A stretch of 7,514 nt of DNA from a candidate division WWE3 bacterium (GCA_020427865.1 JAGQNX010000099.1:1-7514); one strand, 5' to 3'. Positions 1 through 6,587 are shown, counted from the stretch's first letter. Translations and numbers: made by a program. Notes: generated from the letters alone by a model not told the origin.

Positions 1-810
1 AACCAGTTTTCTACTAAACATTTTAAAATAGCAAAGACCTCTAGTGTGTTAGTAGGAACTGAGGGGTGGTTGTATTTTACACAAGGACTTACAGATTTAT
101 GGAGTAAACAACCATATACAAACTCCCAATACATAGATATTAAAAATAATACAAATACTGTAGCAGGCAAGTTTAAGAAAGCACAGATTACATATCTAGA
201 AATATATACACCAGATAAACACTCAATATATCCAGAATATTTAGGTTTTAACTTTATAGCAAACCCACATAGTAGGCTAGAGCAAAGGATAGCTATTATA
301 AAAGAAATTGATCCGCAAAATTTAGTAGACCTAAAAACGGAGCTACTAAAAAATAAAAAAACTGAGCAACTGTATTACAAAGCTGACACACATTGGAACA
401 ATTATGGAAGCTTTTTAGCCTACGAAAAAATTATGGAAAAAGTAAAACGGGACTACCCAAATATAGAACCTTTAACTAAAGATGATTTTGAGATTATTGT
501 AAAACCCAACGAATATAGAACCGATTTATCCAAAAACATTTTAAGTGATTACAAAGATACAGAGATATTGTTTAGCCTTAAAGAAAGTGCATTACAAAAC
601 AAATTAACGTCAGATAAAAAATTAGAAAAGTTAGTGGTGTATTATGATTCGTTTTTTGACCCTAAATATAACTGGGGTACTACAAACTTTTTAAAATACC
701 ACTTTAATACCGTAGAACTTATAGAAAATTACAAAGGTTTTAGAACTGACGAAATCATAGAGCAACATCCCCAAGTAGTAATAAACCAACGAGTAGAACG
801 TCACTTATAA
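1..810 (+). CDS. AlgJ/AlgX-like SGNH O-acetyltransferase (5' partial)
   Basis: The reading frame is open from base 1 to the TAA at 808-810, giving 269 visible residues; the N-terminus (probably a membrane anchor) lies outside the window. A GTG at 46 is an internal Val, because it falls just before the conserved EGWLYF motif (visible residues about 21-26) and the frame continues upstream. Family marks seen in order: EGWLYF; PDKHSIYPEYL, resembling the AlgJ/AlgX 'P-x-K-x-x-YPE' segment; DTHWNN (about 129-134), the Asp-x-His catalytic pair; and YYDSFFD (about 214-220), carrying the candidate nucleophile Ser217. Known AlgJ/AlgX proteins act outside the cytoplasmic membrane and transfer acetyl groups to polysaccharide, commonly supplied by an MBOAT membrane partner. 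None is visible here, but it could lie to the left. The neighbouring glycan genes fit an acetylation role for the surface polymer. It ends tail to tail with fcl, overlapping by 10 bp. The family is fairly sure; the acceptor is unknown. Confidence 0.75.
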   Translation, partial: NQFSTKHFKIAKTSSVLVGTEGWLYFTQGLTDLWSKQPYTNSQYIDIKNNTNTVAGKFKKAQITYLEIYTPDKHSIYPEYLGFNFIANPHSRLEQRIAIIKEIDPQNLVDLKTELLKNKKTEQLYYKADTHWNNYGSFLAYEKIMEKVKRDYPNIEPLTKDDFEIIVKPNEYRTDLSKNILSDYKDTEILFSLKESALQNKLTSDKKLEKLVVYYDSFFDPKYNWGTTNFLKYHFNTVELIENYKGFRTDEIIEQHPQVVINQRVERHL

Positions 811-1730
811 TTTTTTAAATACCATTCGTAAGTAGATTTTATACCGTCTTCTAAGCCAATTTTAGGCTTCCATCCAAGACCAAAAAGTTTGGTAACATCT
901 ACTAGCTTTCTAGGTGTTCCATCAGGTTTAGATGTATCGGTTAAGATTTCGCCTTTAAACCCAACAGCAGTAGACACTGTTTTAGCTAAGTCCATTATAG
1001 AAACATCTTCCCCACACCCAACATTTATAATTTCGTTGTCATTATAGTTTTGCATTAAAAATAATAGGGCATCTGCTAAATCATCTACGTGCAAAAATTC
1101 ACGTTTAGGTTTACCTGAACCCCAAATTGTAATGCTAGAATCTCCAGACTCTGCAGCATCAGAAAAACGCCTTATTAAAGCAGGTAAAACATGGGATGTT
1201 TCTAAATCAAAGTTGTCATTTGGGCCATATAAGTTGGTGGGCATTGCACAAATATAGTTTGTATTATGCTGTCGATTATATGACTGGCACATTATAATTC
1301 CTGCAATCTTTGCAATCGCATATGCATCATTTGTGGGTTCTAAGGGTCCCGTTAACAAGTACTCTTCTTTTAAGGGTTGCGGAGCAAGTTTTGGGTAAAT
1401 GCAGGTTGATCCTAAAAATAAAAGTTTAGTCACATTATTAAGATAAGCATTGTGAATAATGTTATTTTGAATTTGCAGGTTTTGATAAATAAAATCTGCA
1501 GGATAAGTTTTGTTAGCCATTATTCCACCAACTTTTGCAGCAGCAACAAAAACATATTCCGGAGATTCCTCTTTAAAAAAGTTAGCAACTGCTAAAGAGT
1601 CCATTAAGTCCAGCTCTTTTTTTGAGCGCACAACTATATTTGTATAACCAGCTTCTTGCAATTTCCTATATATTGCAGATCCCACTAAACCCGTATGTCC
1701 AGCTACATAAATCTTACTATCTAAGTTCAT
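801..1730 (-). CDS. fcl: GDP-L-fucose synthase (GDP-4-keto-6-deoxymannose 3,5-epimerase/4-reductase)
   Basis: Cytoplasmic NADPH-dependent short-chain dehydrogenase (extended SDR) that epimerises at C3 and C5 and reduces GDP-4-keto-6-deoxy-D-mannose to GDP-L-fucose, the second step of de novo GDP-fucose synthesis. The 309-residue length is normal for the family. Visible marks: Rossmann GxxGxxG at residues 11-17 (GHTGLVG); AAAKVGGI at 63-70; GSTCIYP at 107-113, giving catalytic Ser108 and Cys110; Tyr137-x3-Lys141 in YAIAK; NLYGPNDNF at 166-174; and His180 in SHVLPALIRRF, matching the catalytic His of the E. coli enzyme. All key residues are present. The ATG start at 1730 overlaps the gmd TGA as ATGA, so translation is probably coupled to gmd; I see no strong Shine-Dalgarno of its own. 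It is last in the minus-strand block and ends 10 bp inside the acetyltransferase gene. Confidence 0.96.
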   Translation of the reverse strand: MNLDSKIYVAGHTGLVGSAIYRKLQEAGYTNIVVRSKKELDLMDSLAVANFFKEESPEYVFVAAAKVGGIMANKTYPADFIYQNLQIQNNIIHNAYLNNVTKLLFLGSTCIYPKLAPQPLKEEYLLTGPLEPTNDAYAIAKIAGIIMCQSYNRQHNTNYICAMPTNLYGPNDNFDLETSHVLPALIRRFSDAAESGDSSITIWGSGKPKREFLHVDDLADALLFLMQNYNDNEIINVGCGEDVSIMDLAKTVSTAVGFKGEILTDTSKPDGTPRKLVDVTKLFGLGWKPKIGLEDGIKSTYEWYLKNYK

Positions 1731-2767
1731 TGGGCAAGTTCACTTTCAATTTTTAAATCGGATTCACACATAATTTTAGCTAAATCTGCACAGGAAGTTT
1801 TAGGTACCCAACCTAAATTTTTCTTTGCTTTAGAAGGGTCCCCCAAAAGCAAATCTACCTCGGCAGGTCTAAAATATCTTTCATCTATTTTAATAATCTC
1901 TTTTCCAGTTTTTTTATCTATGCCTACTTCATTTAAACCACTACCTTTCCATTCTATTTCCATATCAAAATGCTTACAGCACTCTTCAACAAAAAACCTT
2001 ACTGTATAGGTTTCTCCTGTAGCTATAACATAATCATCAGGTGAATCTTGCTGTAACATTAACCACATAGCTTCAACATAATCTTTGGCAAAGCCCCAAT
2101 CTCGTTTGGCATCTAAATTACCCAAATATAAACATGTATCCTTACCGAGTTTTATACGGGCTAGTCCTCTAGAGATTTTGCGAGTCACAAAAGTTTCACC
2201 TCTACGAGGAGACTCGTGATTAAACAGTATTCCACTACATGCAAACATGTCGTAACTTTCACGATAATTTACGGTTATCCAATGTCCATATAATTTAGCC
2301 ACACCATAAGGACTTCTAGGATAAAACGGTGTGGTCTCTTTTTGAGGAGTCTCTACAACTTTACCAAACATTTCACTGCTACTAGCTTGATAAAATTTAG
2401 TATCTGGTTTTAATACACGAATAGCCTCAAGTAAGCGCACTACACCTAACGCTGTAACGTTTCCTGTATATTCGGGCATATCAAAACTAACACGTACATG
2501 ACTTTGGGCTGCTAAGTTGTAAACCTCATCTGGTTGTACTTGAGTAAGTAATTTATAAATTAAACTTGAGTCAGTAATGTCACCATAATGTAAAAACAAA
2601 TTAACACCTTTGTCATGAGGATCTTTATAAATATGGTCTATACGACTTGTGTTAAAAGTACTGGCACGCCTTATTATCCCGTGAACTTCATAACCCTTTT
2701 CCAGCAATAGTTCTGCTAAATAGGAACCATCTTGACCTGTAATACCCGTAATTAGTGCTTTTTTCAT
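1727..2767 (-). CDS. gmd: GDP-mannose 4,6-dehydratase
   Basis: Extended SDR enzyme that converts GDP-D-mannose to GDP-4-keto-6-deoxy-D-mannose, the first committed step to GDP-L-fucose and related 6-deoxyhexoses. The 346 residues cover the full family length. Visible marks: ALITGITGQDGSYLAE at 4-19 with the NADP-binding GxxGxxG; NLAAQSHVRVSF at 84-95; SSSEMFG at 129-135, where Ser130 stands in the catalytic Thr position and Glu132 is the catalytic acid/base; Tyr154-x3-Lys158 in SPYGVAK; NHESPRRGETFVTRKI at 183-198, the GDP-mannose-binding stretch; and LGNLDAKRDWG at 215-225. The start at 2767 is fixed by the Shine-Dalgarno GGGAGGA seven bases upstream and by the N-terminal ALITGITGQDG motif. 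It overlaps fcl by four bases (ATGA), so the two enzymes are made together. GDP-mannose synthesis genes (manB/manC) are not in the window. Confidence 0.97.
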   Translation of the reverse strand: MKKALITGITGQDGSYLAELLLEKGYEVHGIIRRASTFNTSRIDHIYKDPHDKGVNLFLHYGDITDSSLIYKLLTQVQPDEVYNLAAQSHVRVSFDMPEYTGNVTALGVVRLLEAIRVLKPDTKFYQASSSEMFGKVVETPQKETTPFYPRSPYGVAKLYGHWITVNYRESYDMFACSGILFNHESPRRGETFVTRKISRGLARIKLGKDTCLYLGNLDAKRDWGFAKDYVEAMWLMLQQDSPDDYVIATGETYTVRFFVEECCKHFDMEIEWKGSGLNEVGIDKKTGKEIIKIDERYFRPAEVDLLLGDPSKAKKNLGWVPKTSCADLAKIMCESDLKIESELAQ

Positions 2768-2774
2768 ATAAAAG

Positions 2775-2781
2775 TCCTCCC
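2775..2781 (-). promoter_or_regulatory. Shine-Dalgarno of gmd
   Basis: On the minus strand GGGAGGA lies seven bases before the gmd ATG. It is a strong anti-16S match, and the same heptamer at the same spacing precedes the gene that starts at 7500. It stands out because the other transcription-unit-leading genes here have no such site. Confidence 0.85.
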
Positions 2782-2812
2782 AAAATAAATTTAAACGAAG
2801 CGTGTCTTTTTT

Positions 2813-2818
2813 ATTATA
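2813..2818 (-). promoter_or_regulatory. Probable -10 box of the gmd-fcl promoter
   Basis: The minus strand reads TATAAT inside TATATAATA, about 45 bases before the gmd start. Transcription would begin near 2806, giving a leader of roughly 39 nt that contains the GGGAGGA site. The -35 is poor (TTTATT at 17-bp spacing, three of six matches). An 11-bp near-palindrome, TTAGTATCTAA at 2827-2837, lies between the -10 and the weak -35 and could bind a regulator, though this is speculative. Read-through from the upstream glycosyltransferase, which ends 81 bp before gmd, is also possible. Confidence 0.5.
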
Positions 2819-2848
2819 TACCGATCTTAGTATCTAATAAAAATAGGC

Positions 2849-3649
2849 TCAACTTTCACCAGTGTTAATACGCATAGATAATTCGCGATCATATATCCAT
2901 TTGCGTTTGTTTCCATCATCGTAATACTTTAAAAAGTACATTCTATAAAATATAGCGACAGTATCCCAAACCATAGCTTGAATGTTTTTGTCAAAAACAA
3001 ATAGGGGATTAAAGCTTGTGTCACTAAACCCTAGCGACACCTCTATAGGTGCATCATACATGCGTACAAATCCCAAACGGTAAGCCACAGCTAATACTTC
3101 TACGTCTATCGCAAATTTTTTGACTACAAGTCTTGGGAGCACTTTTTCTAATACAGCACGTCGATAAACTTTAAGGCCAGCTTGAGTATCTTTAAGTGGG
3201 AGCCTAAACAATAATTTAACTAGCAAATGATACCCCCAAGTATACATTTTTCTTACAATAGGGTAGTTATGAACTCTTGAAGCTATGTGGCGTTTACTTC
3301 CCACAATCACATCGGCGTTATACCACTGCATATGCTCTAATATTAATGAAATACCATTTGGATTTATATCCATACCGGCATCCATAAAAACAATATAATC
3401 TCCGGTAGATCTTGCAATTCCATAACGCAAGGCATAACCTTTACCTCGATTAGTAGAATAGCCCACTACACGCACATTATTATGTTTTACTTTAGAGGCA
3501 TTCTTAAAAGTGGCATCAAATTCTCCATCTACAACCACTATAAGCTCAAAATCCCAACGTGTGTTTTTCATAACAGAATAGATAGATTCAAGGTCTCGGA
3601 CTATTGTATTTTCTTGTTTATAAGCTGGAATTATTATCGATACTAACAT
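2849..3649 (-). CDS. Family 2 glycosyltransferase (DPM1/ALG5-like)
   Basis: A GT-A fold glycosyltransferase, likely inverting, using a nucleotide sugar. Numbering is from the ATG at 3649, giving 266 residues and the classic N-terminus MLVSIIIPAYKQENTI; a GTG one codon earlier (3652) is an alternative start. Visible marks: VVVDG at 39-43 (nucleotide-binding Asp); STNRGKGYALRYGI at 65-78, the usual NxGKGxAxRxG segment; MDAGMD at 89-94 where the metal-binding D-x-D usually lies; VGSKR at 116-120; DTQAGLKVYRR at 154-164, typical of dolichyl/polyprenyl-phosphate sugar transferases; and FAIDVEVL at 179-186. I see no clear C-terminal membrane helix, so it is probably cytosolic or peripheral. Its first 32 bases overlap the 3' end of the flippase gene, which suggests translational coupling and joint function in glycan assembly. 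Donor and acceptor are not determined; polyprenyl phosphate or a lipid-linked glycan is plausible. Confidence 0.85.
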   Translation of the reverse strand: MLVSIIIPAYKQENTIVRDLESIYSVMKNTRWDFELIVVVDGEFDATFKNASKVKHNNVRVVGYSTNRGKGYALRYGIARSTGDYIVFMDAGMDINPNGISLILEHMQWYNADVIVGSKRHIASRVHNYPIVRKMYTWGYHLLVKLLFRLPLKDTQAGLKVYRRAVLEKVLPRLVVKKFAIDVEVLAVAYRLGFVRMYDAPIEVSLGFSDTSFNPLFVFDKNIQAMVWDTVAIFYRMYFLKYYDDGNKRKWIYDRELSMRINTGES

Positions 3650-4901
3650 CACGCAAATTATACCAAGTAAATGCGATTAAACAGAGCAGTAGCAGTACTG
3701 TCACACTAATGTTTATATATATGATCGAATCTAAAGTGCGATGAAAATAATGAATCAATAAATACTGAGCAAAAGCCGTGGGAAGTAAAAACTTCCAGAT
3801 ATTTGTGTTATTAACAGCAAGATTAAACATAATAAAAAAATTAACCAAAATATATAAAGCCACAAATATAGAAAACATAGGTAAATAAGAAATAGCACTA
3901 TCAAAAGAATGACCAAATAAGGTTATAGTTAAAAGCCGTGGAAAAGCGACAAATGCAATTACACCACCACTAACTAAGATTAATTGCAAAGACAAAAATT
4001 GATAAAACCTTCGCATATAATTTCTTCCAGATGCTTTTAAAGAAGCTATTTGAGGATACATAACCACAGTTACCATGCCTGCTCCAAACAAAAACACTTT
4101 ACCCAAGGTAACAACCCCGGCATAAATACCAGATTCATAAGAACTAAATAAATGCTTAACCATAAGCACATCTACATTATTTAACAAACTCATTCCAATA
4201 CTTACAAAAAGAGTTGCAACTCCAAACTGTAAAATTTCTTTATAATAGTCCTTCACGGATTCAGTAGAAGGCACTACAAAGTTTTTCCATAGTAACAACC
4301 CTCCTACTAAATACATTATTACCGCAACAGCAGTCATTCCATAAAATATGCCTCCTACTCTATAACCTAAATAAACTAGTGTTAATGGAATAACCATACG
4401 CACAAATCCAGTAACCGAAACATAAAAGGCAAATGCCTTGAATCTTAATAGTCCCTGTAAATAGGAGGAAGTAGGGATTAGTATAAAAGATAAACCCATA
4501 TACACAGTAAAAGCTCTAAATATATACCAATTATCCAAATTTAAATAGTTTTGAATTGGAGTTGCCAATATATGAAGACCTGAAAATAATAAAAAACCCA
4601 AAACCAAAGCATATAGGCTTAGGGTTAAATAAAGCTTAGTAAGAGTGTCAAATGCATCTGTGGCTTTAAGTTTTACTACGGACTTAATAATAGATTGAAT
4701 AAAGGCACTTGTAGGAACACTAAATATTACAGCCATAGACAAAAGCGCACTAAATACTCCAAAGTCTTCAACACTTAGGGTACGGGCTAATCCTAATTGC
4801 AACACGTAGTTAAAAATACTGCCTATAAAACTACCAACAGTAACAATTAAAGTACCTTGTATAAACGAACTTTTAGATAATGCTTTTACCTTGTTAATCA
4901 T
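3618..4901 (-). CDS. Polysaccharide flippase, Wzx-like (MOP/MATE superfamily)
   Basis: A 427-residue polytopic membrane protein expected to move lipid-linked oligosaccharide from the inner to the outer face of the cytoplasmic membrane. The N-terminus shows the usual MOP pattern: a first helix around 13-35, then LARTLSVEDFGVFSALLSM at 38-56, close to the family's 'R-x-L-s-x-x-d-f-G-x-y' motif. By eye about twelve hydrophobic segments follow, near 46-68, 88-112, 127-148, 157-178, 183-206, 223-245, 258-284, 300-325, 337-362, 370-386 and 392-413. A second-half repeat is seen at SYESGIYAGVVTLGKVF (254-270), the common 'a-G-x-Y-x-a' segment. The ATG at 4901 is the only good start; no Shine-Dalgarno precedes it. 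It is first in the minus-strand glycan block, its last 32 bases overlapping the glycosyltransferase. The family is confident; the substrate is inferred from the neighbours. Confidence 0.88.
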   Translation of the reverse strand: MINKVKALSKSSFIQGTLIVTVGSFIGSIFNYVLQLGLARTLSVEDFGVFSALLSMAVIFSVPTSAFIQSIIKSVVKLKATDAFDTLTKLYLTLSLYALVLGFLLFSGLHILATPIQNYLNLDNWYIFRAFTVYMGLSFILIPTSSYLQGLLRFKAFAFYVSVTGFVRMVIPLTLVYLGYRVGGIFYGMTAVAVIMYLVGGLLLWKNFVVPSTESVKDYYKEILQFGVATLFVSIGMSLLNNVDVLMVKHLFSSYESGIYAGVVTLGKVFLFGAGMVTVVMYPQIASLKASGRNYMRRFYQFLSLQLILVSGGVIAFVAFPRLLTITLFGHSFDSAISYLPMFSIFVALYILVNFFIMFNLAVNNTNIWKFLLPTAFAQYLLIHYFHRTLDSIIYINISVTVLLLLCLIAFTWYNLRDVSIDNNSSL

Positions 4902-4921
4902 AGCTTTATTTAATAGTACAT

Positions 4922-4927
4922 ATTATA
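4922..4927 (-). promoter_or_regulatory. Probable -10 box of the flippase-glycosyltransferase unit
   Basis: The minus strand reads TATAAT within TATATAATATG, 20 bases before the flippase ATG, so the transcript would begin near 4915 with a leader of only about 14 nt and no Shine-Dalgarno. No good -35 is seen at 16-18 bp. The surrounding octamer TATATAAT is the same as at the gmd -10. Confidence 0.5.
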
Positions 4928-4961
4928 TACGAGCAAACCAAGAACATGCGAAGCTTTTACA

Positions 4962-4987
4962 AAAAACACTTATTTACAAGGGTTTTT
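4962..4987. repeat. AT-rich inverted repeat in the divergent intergenic region
   Basis: The arms AAAAACACTT (4962-4971) and AAGGGTTTTT (4978-4987) pair over nine of ten positions (one A/G mismatch) around a six-base loop. It lies midway between two divergent genes, so a terminator is unlikely; a regulator site or chance AT pairing are the options. Confidence 0.3.
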
Positions 4988-5025
4988 ATGACACGTACAT
5001 AGTCCTATAGCCTTATATAAAGGTG

Positions 5026-5031
5026 TATAAT
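5026..5031 (+). promoter_or_regulatory. -10 box of the TIM-barrel gene, next to its start codon
   Basis: TATAAT ends ten bases before the ATG at 5042, so transcription would start near 5038 and the mRNA would be leaderless or carry only about 4 nt. No convincing -35 is at 16-18 bp; ATGACA at 4988-4993 is a good hexamer but too far from this -10. The box also overlaps an upstream in-frame ATG (5030), which therefore is not the translation start. Confidence 0.55.
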
Positions 5032-5041
5032 GTACAGCATA

Positions 5042-6115
5042 ATGAGTGAAAAGGCATATACACCAAACCCATACGATCTACAATGGGAAATAAGCTCCGC
5101 GAGCTTAGGACCCGGAAAAATAACAGAAATAGGAGAACTTCTAGGTCTACAAACAATTGAACATCTTGTGCAGAGGGCAGAAATGTTTGCAAATGAAATA
5201 GCAACAAAGGCTGGAATTGAACAGGTTGGGATTTCGCTACTTCCGGCATGGGCTATTAATGTAAATAGACTACATGAAGCTATAGGTGAATCAAAGAGTT
5301 CGATACATTTGGGATCCCTAGATATACCATACATGCTTGATGGACACGAGTTTGGATCTACTTTATTACAACAACTACAAAAGCGTAGCTTTTCGGGAGT
5401 TATCAATACCTTAGGGTTTACAGCCTTAAATACACCTACACTAGATCTATGGGAGCAACAGGTACAAGAAAGCTTGCAACTTACTGAATGGCCAATTCCC
5501 TTAACAGTTAGACTAAGTAGTGATGCATTTACCGAGAACGGGTTGGGAGATCGAGTTATGCATCTAGTTAGAATGCTAGGGCCTAATAGGGTGGGAGATG
5601 TACGCGTAGCAGTCGAGATTGCAGCTACAGAAGCTACATCACAAGTGTTAAATAACCAAGCAACAAACAACCCAATAACAGATTATATGGCTCTTATGAA
5701 TAAGTTACACGGCCAATATGGAGACACTATCTGCTATAGCTTTGATACAGGACATATGGCTACAATTGCACATGGTGTTGATGTAAATACACAAACAAGC
5801 CTAGCAGAGGTCAACGTTGCAGAGTTGTTAGAAACCGTAATTACACAAGGCGGACCTACACTTACATGCATGGTAGAACTAGGACAAGTAGACAATAATG
5901 CAAATACACATGTTCCTTTAACCGAAGGTGTTTTAGATTTAGAGAGAGCAATGAGAGTATATGGTAAACACGTGCGTGCAGGTAATACAACAACCCATCC
6001 AAGAGCAATAATAGAAACAAATCCACGGGACCGTAGTGCAATGTTAACCACTAACAACGACTTGCTCGTAGCCACACTTAAAGATCTAAACAATGCCTTT
6101 TATAGATCTTTATAA
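5042..6115 (+). CDS. Xylose isomerase/endonuclease IV-like TIM-barrel protein of unknown substrate
   Basis: I do not recognise the exact protein. From the ATG at 5042 it has 357 residues; an in-frame ATG at 5030 would add four residues but overlaps the -10 box. No signal peptide or membrane helix is seen, so it should be cytoplasmic. Features matching the xylose isomerase-like (AP endonuclease 2) barrel superfamily: IHLGS at 88-92; VAVEIAATE at 189-197 with a possible metal ligand Glu192; SFDTGHM at 233-239, the superfamily's D-x-G-H strand; THVPLTEGVLDL at 289-300, resembling the 'H-x-P-x-G-x-G-x-x-D' loop; and AIIETNP at 322-328, resembling the final 'iLEt' strand. In known members such Glu, Asp and His residues bind divalent metals for sugar isomerisation, epimerisation or phosphodiester cleavage. 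It is divergent from the glycan block and convergent with the small membrane-protein gene, so context does not fix its job. Fold moderately sure; reaction unknown. Confidence 0.6.
   Translation: MSEKAYTPNPYDLQWEISSASLGPGKITEIGELLGLQTIEHLVQRAEMFANEIATKAGIEQVGISLLPAWAINVNRLHEAIGESKSSIHLGSLDIPYMLDGHEFGSTLLQQLQKRSFSGVINTLGFTALNTPTLDLWEQQVQESLQLTEWPIPLTVRLSSDAFTENGLGDRVMHLVRMLGPNRVGDVRVAVEIAATEATSQVLNNQATNNPITDYMALMNKLHGQYGDTICYSFDTGHMATIAHGVDVNTQTSLAEVNVAELLETVITQGGPTLTCMVELGQVDNNANTHVPLTEGVLDLERAMRVYGKHVRAGNTTTHPRAIIETNPRDRSAMLTTNNDLLVATLKDLNNAFYRSL
6079..6112. repeat. Perfect 10-bp inverted repeat across the end of the TIM-barrel gene
   Basis: TAAAGATCTA (6079-6088) and TAGATCTTTA (6103-6112) are exact reverse complements separated by 14 bases, finishing three bases before the end of the stop codon. 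The hairpin would be AT-rich, and no T-run follows on either strand, so it is at most a weak terminator or an mRNA 3'-end stabiliser. Part of the symmetry comes from coding for the similar words 'KDL' and 'RSL'. Confidence 0.3.
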
Positions 6116-6123
6116 AGTCCATT

Positions 6124-6146
6124 TATACGAAATTACTTATCGTATA
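6124..6146. terminator. Possible weak bidirectional terminator between convergent genes
   Basis: TATACGA (6124-6130) and TCGTATA (6140-6146) form a perfect 7-bp stem with a 9-base loop, spanning the 17-bp gap between two converging genes and the 3' end of the membrane-protein gene. The position suits a shared terminator, but the stem is AT-rich and has no T-tract, so this is tentative. Confidence 0.22.
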
Positions 6147-6543
6147 TGCACTTTGGAATACCATTTTCTAACGCACCAGTCGATGTAAAGCTCAAGGTAC
6201 AACTAAATTCTGGCAACACGCCTACTGTTTTTATAATCACAGTCCAAACACCAATTTCGGCAGACGTATCTAAACTGGCAGACGCATGCCATCTAACAGA
6301 AATACTGTTACTTTCATAACGCTCTGAGGCACTTTCTAAAGTTGAGAGTATCCCTGGCACATTAACTGCAAAAGAGATGGCAGACTCTTTTGAGGTTATA
6401 GGTAAATTACCATCAAATGCAGATATATTAGAAAGATCATCAATAGTTATAACACTAAGATCAGAACTATAAATATAATAATAAGTTGCTATACCAACGA
6501 CAACTAAAGACACAAGCACAAAGTACAAAATCTTATTTTTCAT
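6133..6543 (-). CDS. Small membrane-anchored exported protein of unknown function
   Basis: 136 residues from the ATG at 6543. The N-terminus MKNK is followed by one hydrophobic helix at about 5-25, with no clear signal-peptidase or lipobox site, so it is most likely an uncleaved anchor with the rest outside the cell. The exported part starts with a Ser/Asp-rich stretch, then ITSKESAISFAVNVPGI (49-65), then WTVIIKTVG (100-108) and CTLSFTSTGAL (115-125). The order 'helix beginning with a TxxEAI-like cap, then W-x-V strand, then strand ending in TG-x-hydrophobic' recalls PepSY-type domains, but this is only a resemblance by eye. Two cysteines, 115 and 132, could form a disulfide. It is not homologous to anything I can name. 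It is transcribed away from tig and converges on the TIM-barrel gene. It has its own promoter with a leader of about 8 nt and no Shine-Dalgarno. Confidence 0.65.
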   Translation of the reverse strand: MKNKILYFVLVSLVVVGIATYYYIYSSDLSVITIDDLSNISAFDGNLPITSKESAISFAVNVPGILSTLESASERYESNSISVRWHASASLDTSAEIGVWTVIIKTVGVLPEFSCTLSFTSTGALENGIPKCIYDK

Positions 6544-6557
6544 AAATAAATTTTAAC

Positions 6558-6587
6558 ATTATATAAAACTGTCACAATAGCTGTCAC
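6558..6587 (-). promoter_or_regulatory. Promoter of the small membrane-protein gene
   Basis: On the minus strand GTGACA (6587-6582, five of six to the -35 consensus), an 18-bp spacer and TATAAT (6563-6558, perfect -10) make the best promoter in the window. Transcription would begin near 6551, eight bases before the ATG. It is interleaved with the tig promoter on the other strand. Confidence 0.65.
6569..6587. repeat. Direct repeat CTGTCAC x2 in the shared promoter region
   Basis: CTGTCAC occurs at 6569-6575 and 6581-6587, twelve bases apart start to start. The left copy overlaps the tig -35 and the right copy holds the -35 of the divergent gene (as GTGACAG), so one regulator could act on both, or the repeat may simply reflect two -35 elements. 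Confidence 0.45.

Noticed and set aside
46..48. GTG at 46 as a true start of the acetyltransferase
   Set aside because: The frame stays open to base 1, there is no Shine-Dalgarno, and known family members have an N-terminal region before the GWLYF motif; the gene is cut by the window edge.
805..830. Rho-independent terminator at the T-run after the acetyltransferase stop
   Set aside because: A run of six T is present, but no GC-containing stem precedes it.
1727..2860. Alternative genetic code with UGA as glycine
   Set aside because: gmd and the glycosyltransferase end in TGA at the family-expected lengths, and the intact frames contain no internal TGA.
5030..5041. Upstream ATG at 5030 as the start of the TIM-barrel gene
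   Set aside because: This ATG overlaps the TATAAT box at 5026-5031, so it would lie upstream of the predicted transcript start; the ATG at 5042 fits better.
5005..5670. Long antisense open frame (221 codons) opposite the TIM-barrel gene
   Set aside because: It mirrors the codons of the real gene, its protein is Ser/Cys-rich with no domain pattern, it has no Shine-Dalgarno or promoter, and the plus-strand frame shows superfamily motifs.
5734..6093. Second antisense open frame (119 codons) opposite the TIM-barrel gene
   Set aside because: Same shadow effect; low-complexity Ser/Val/Thr composition and no start signals.
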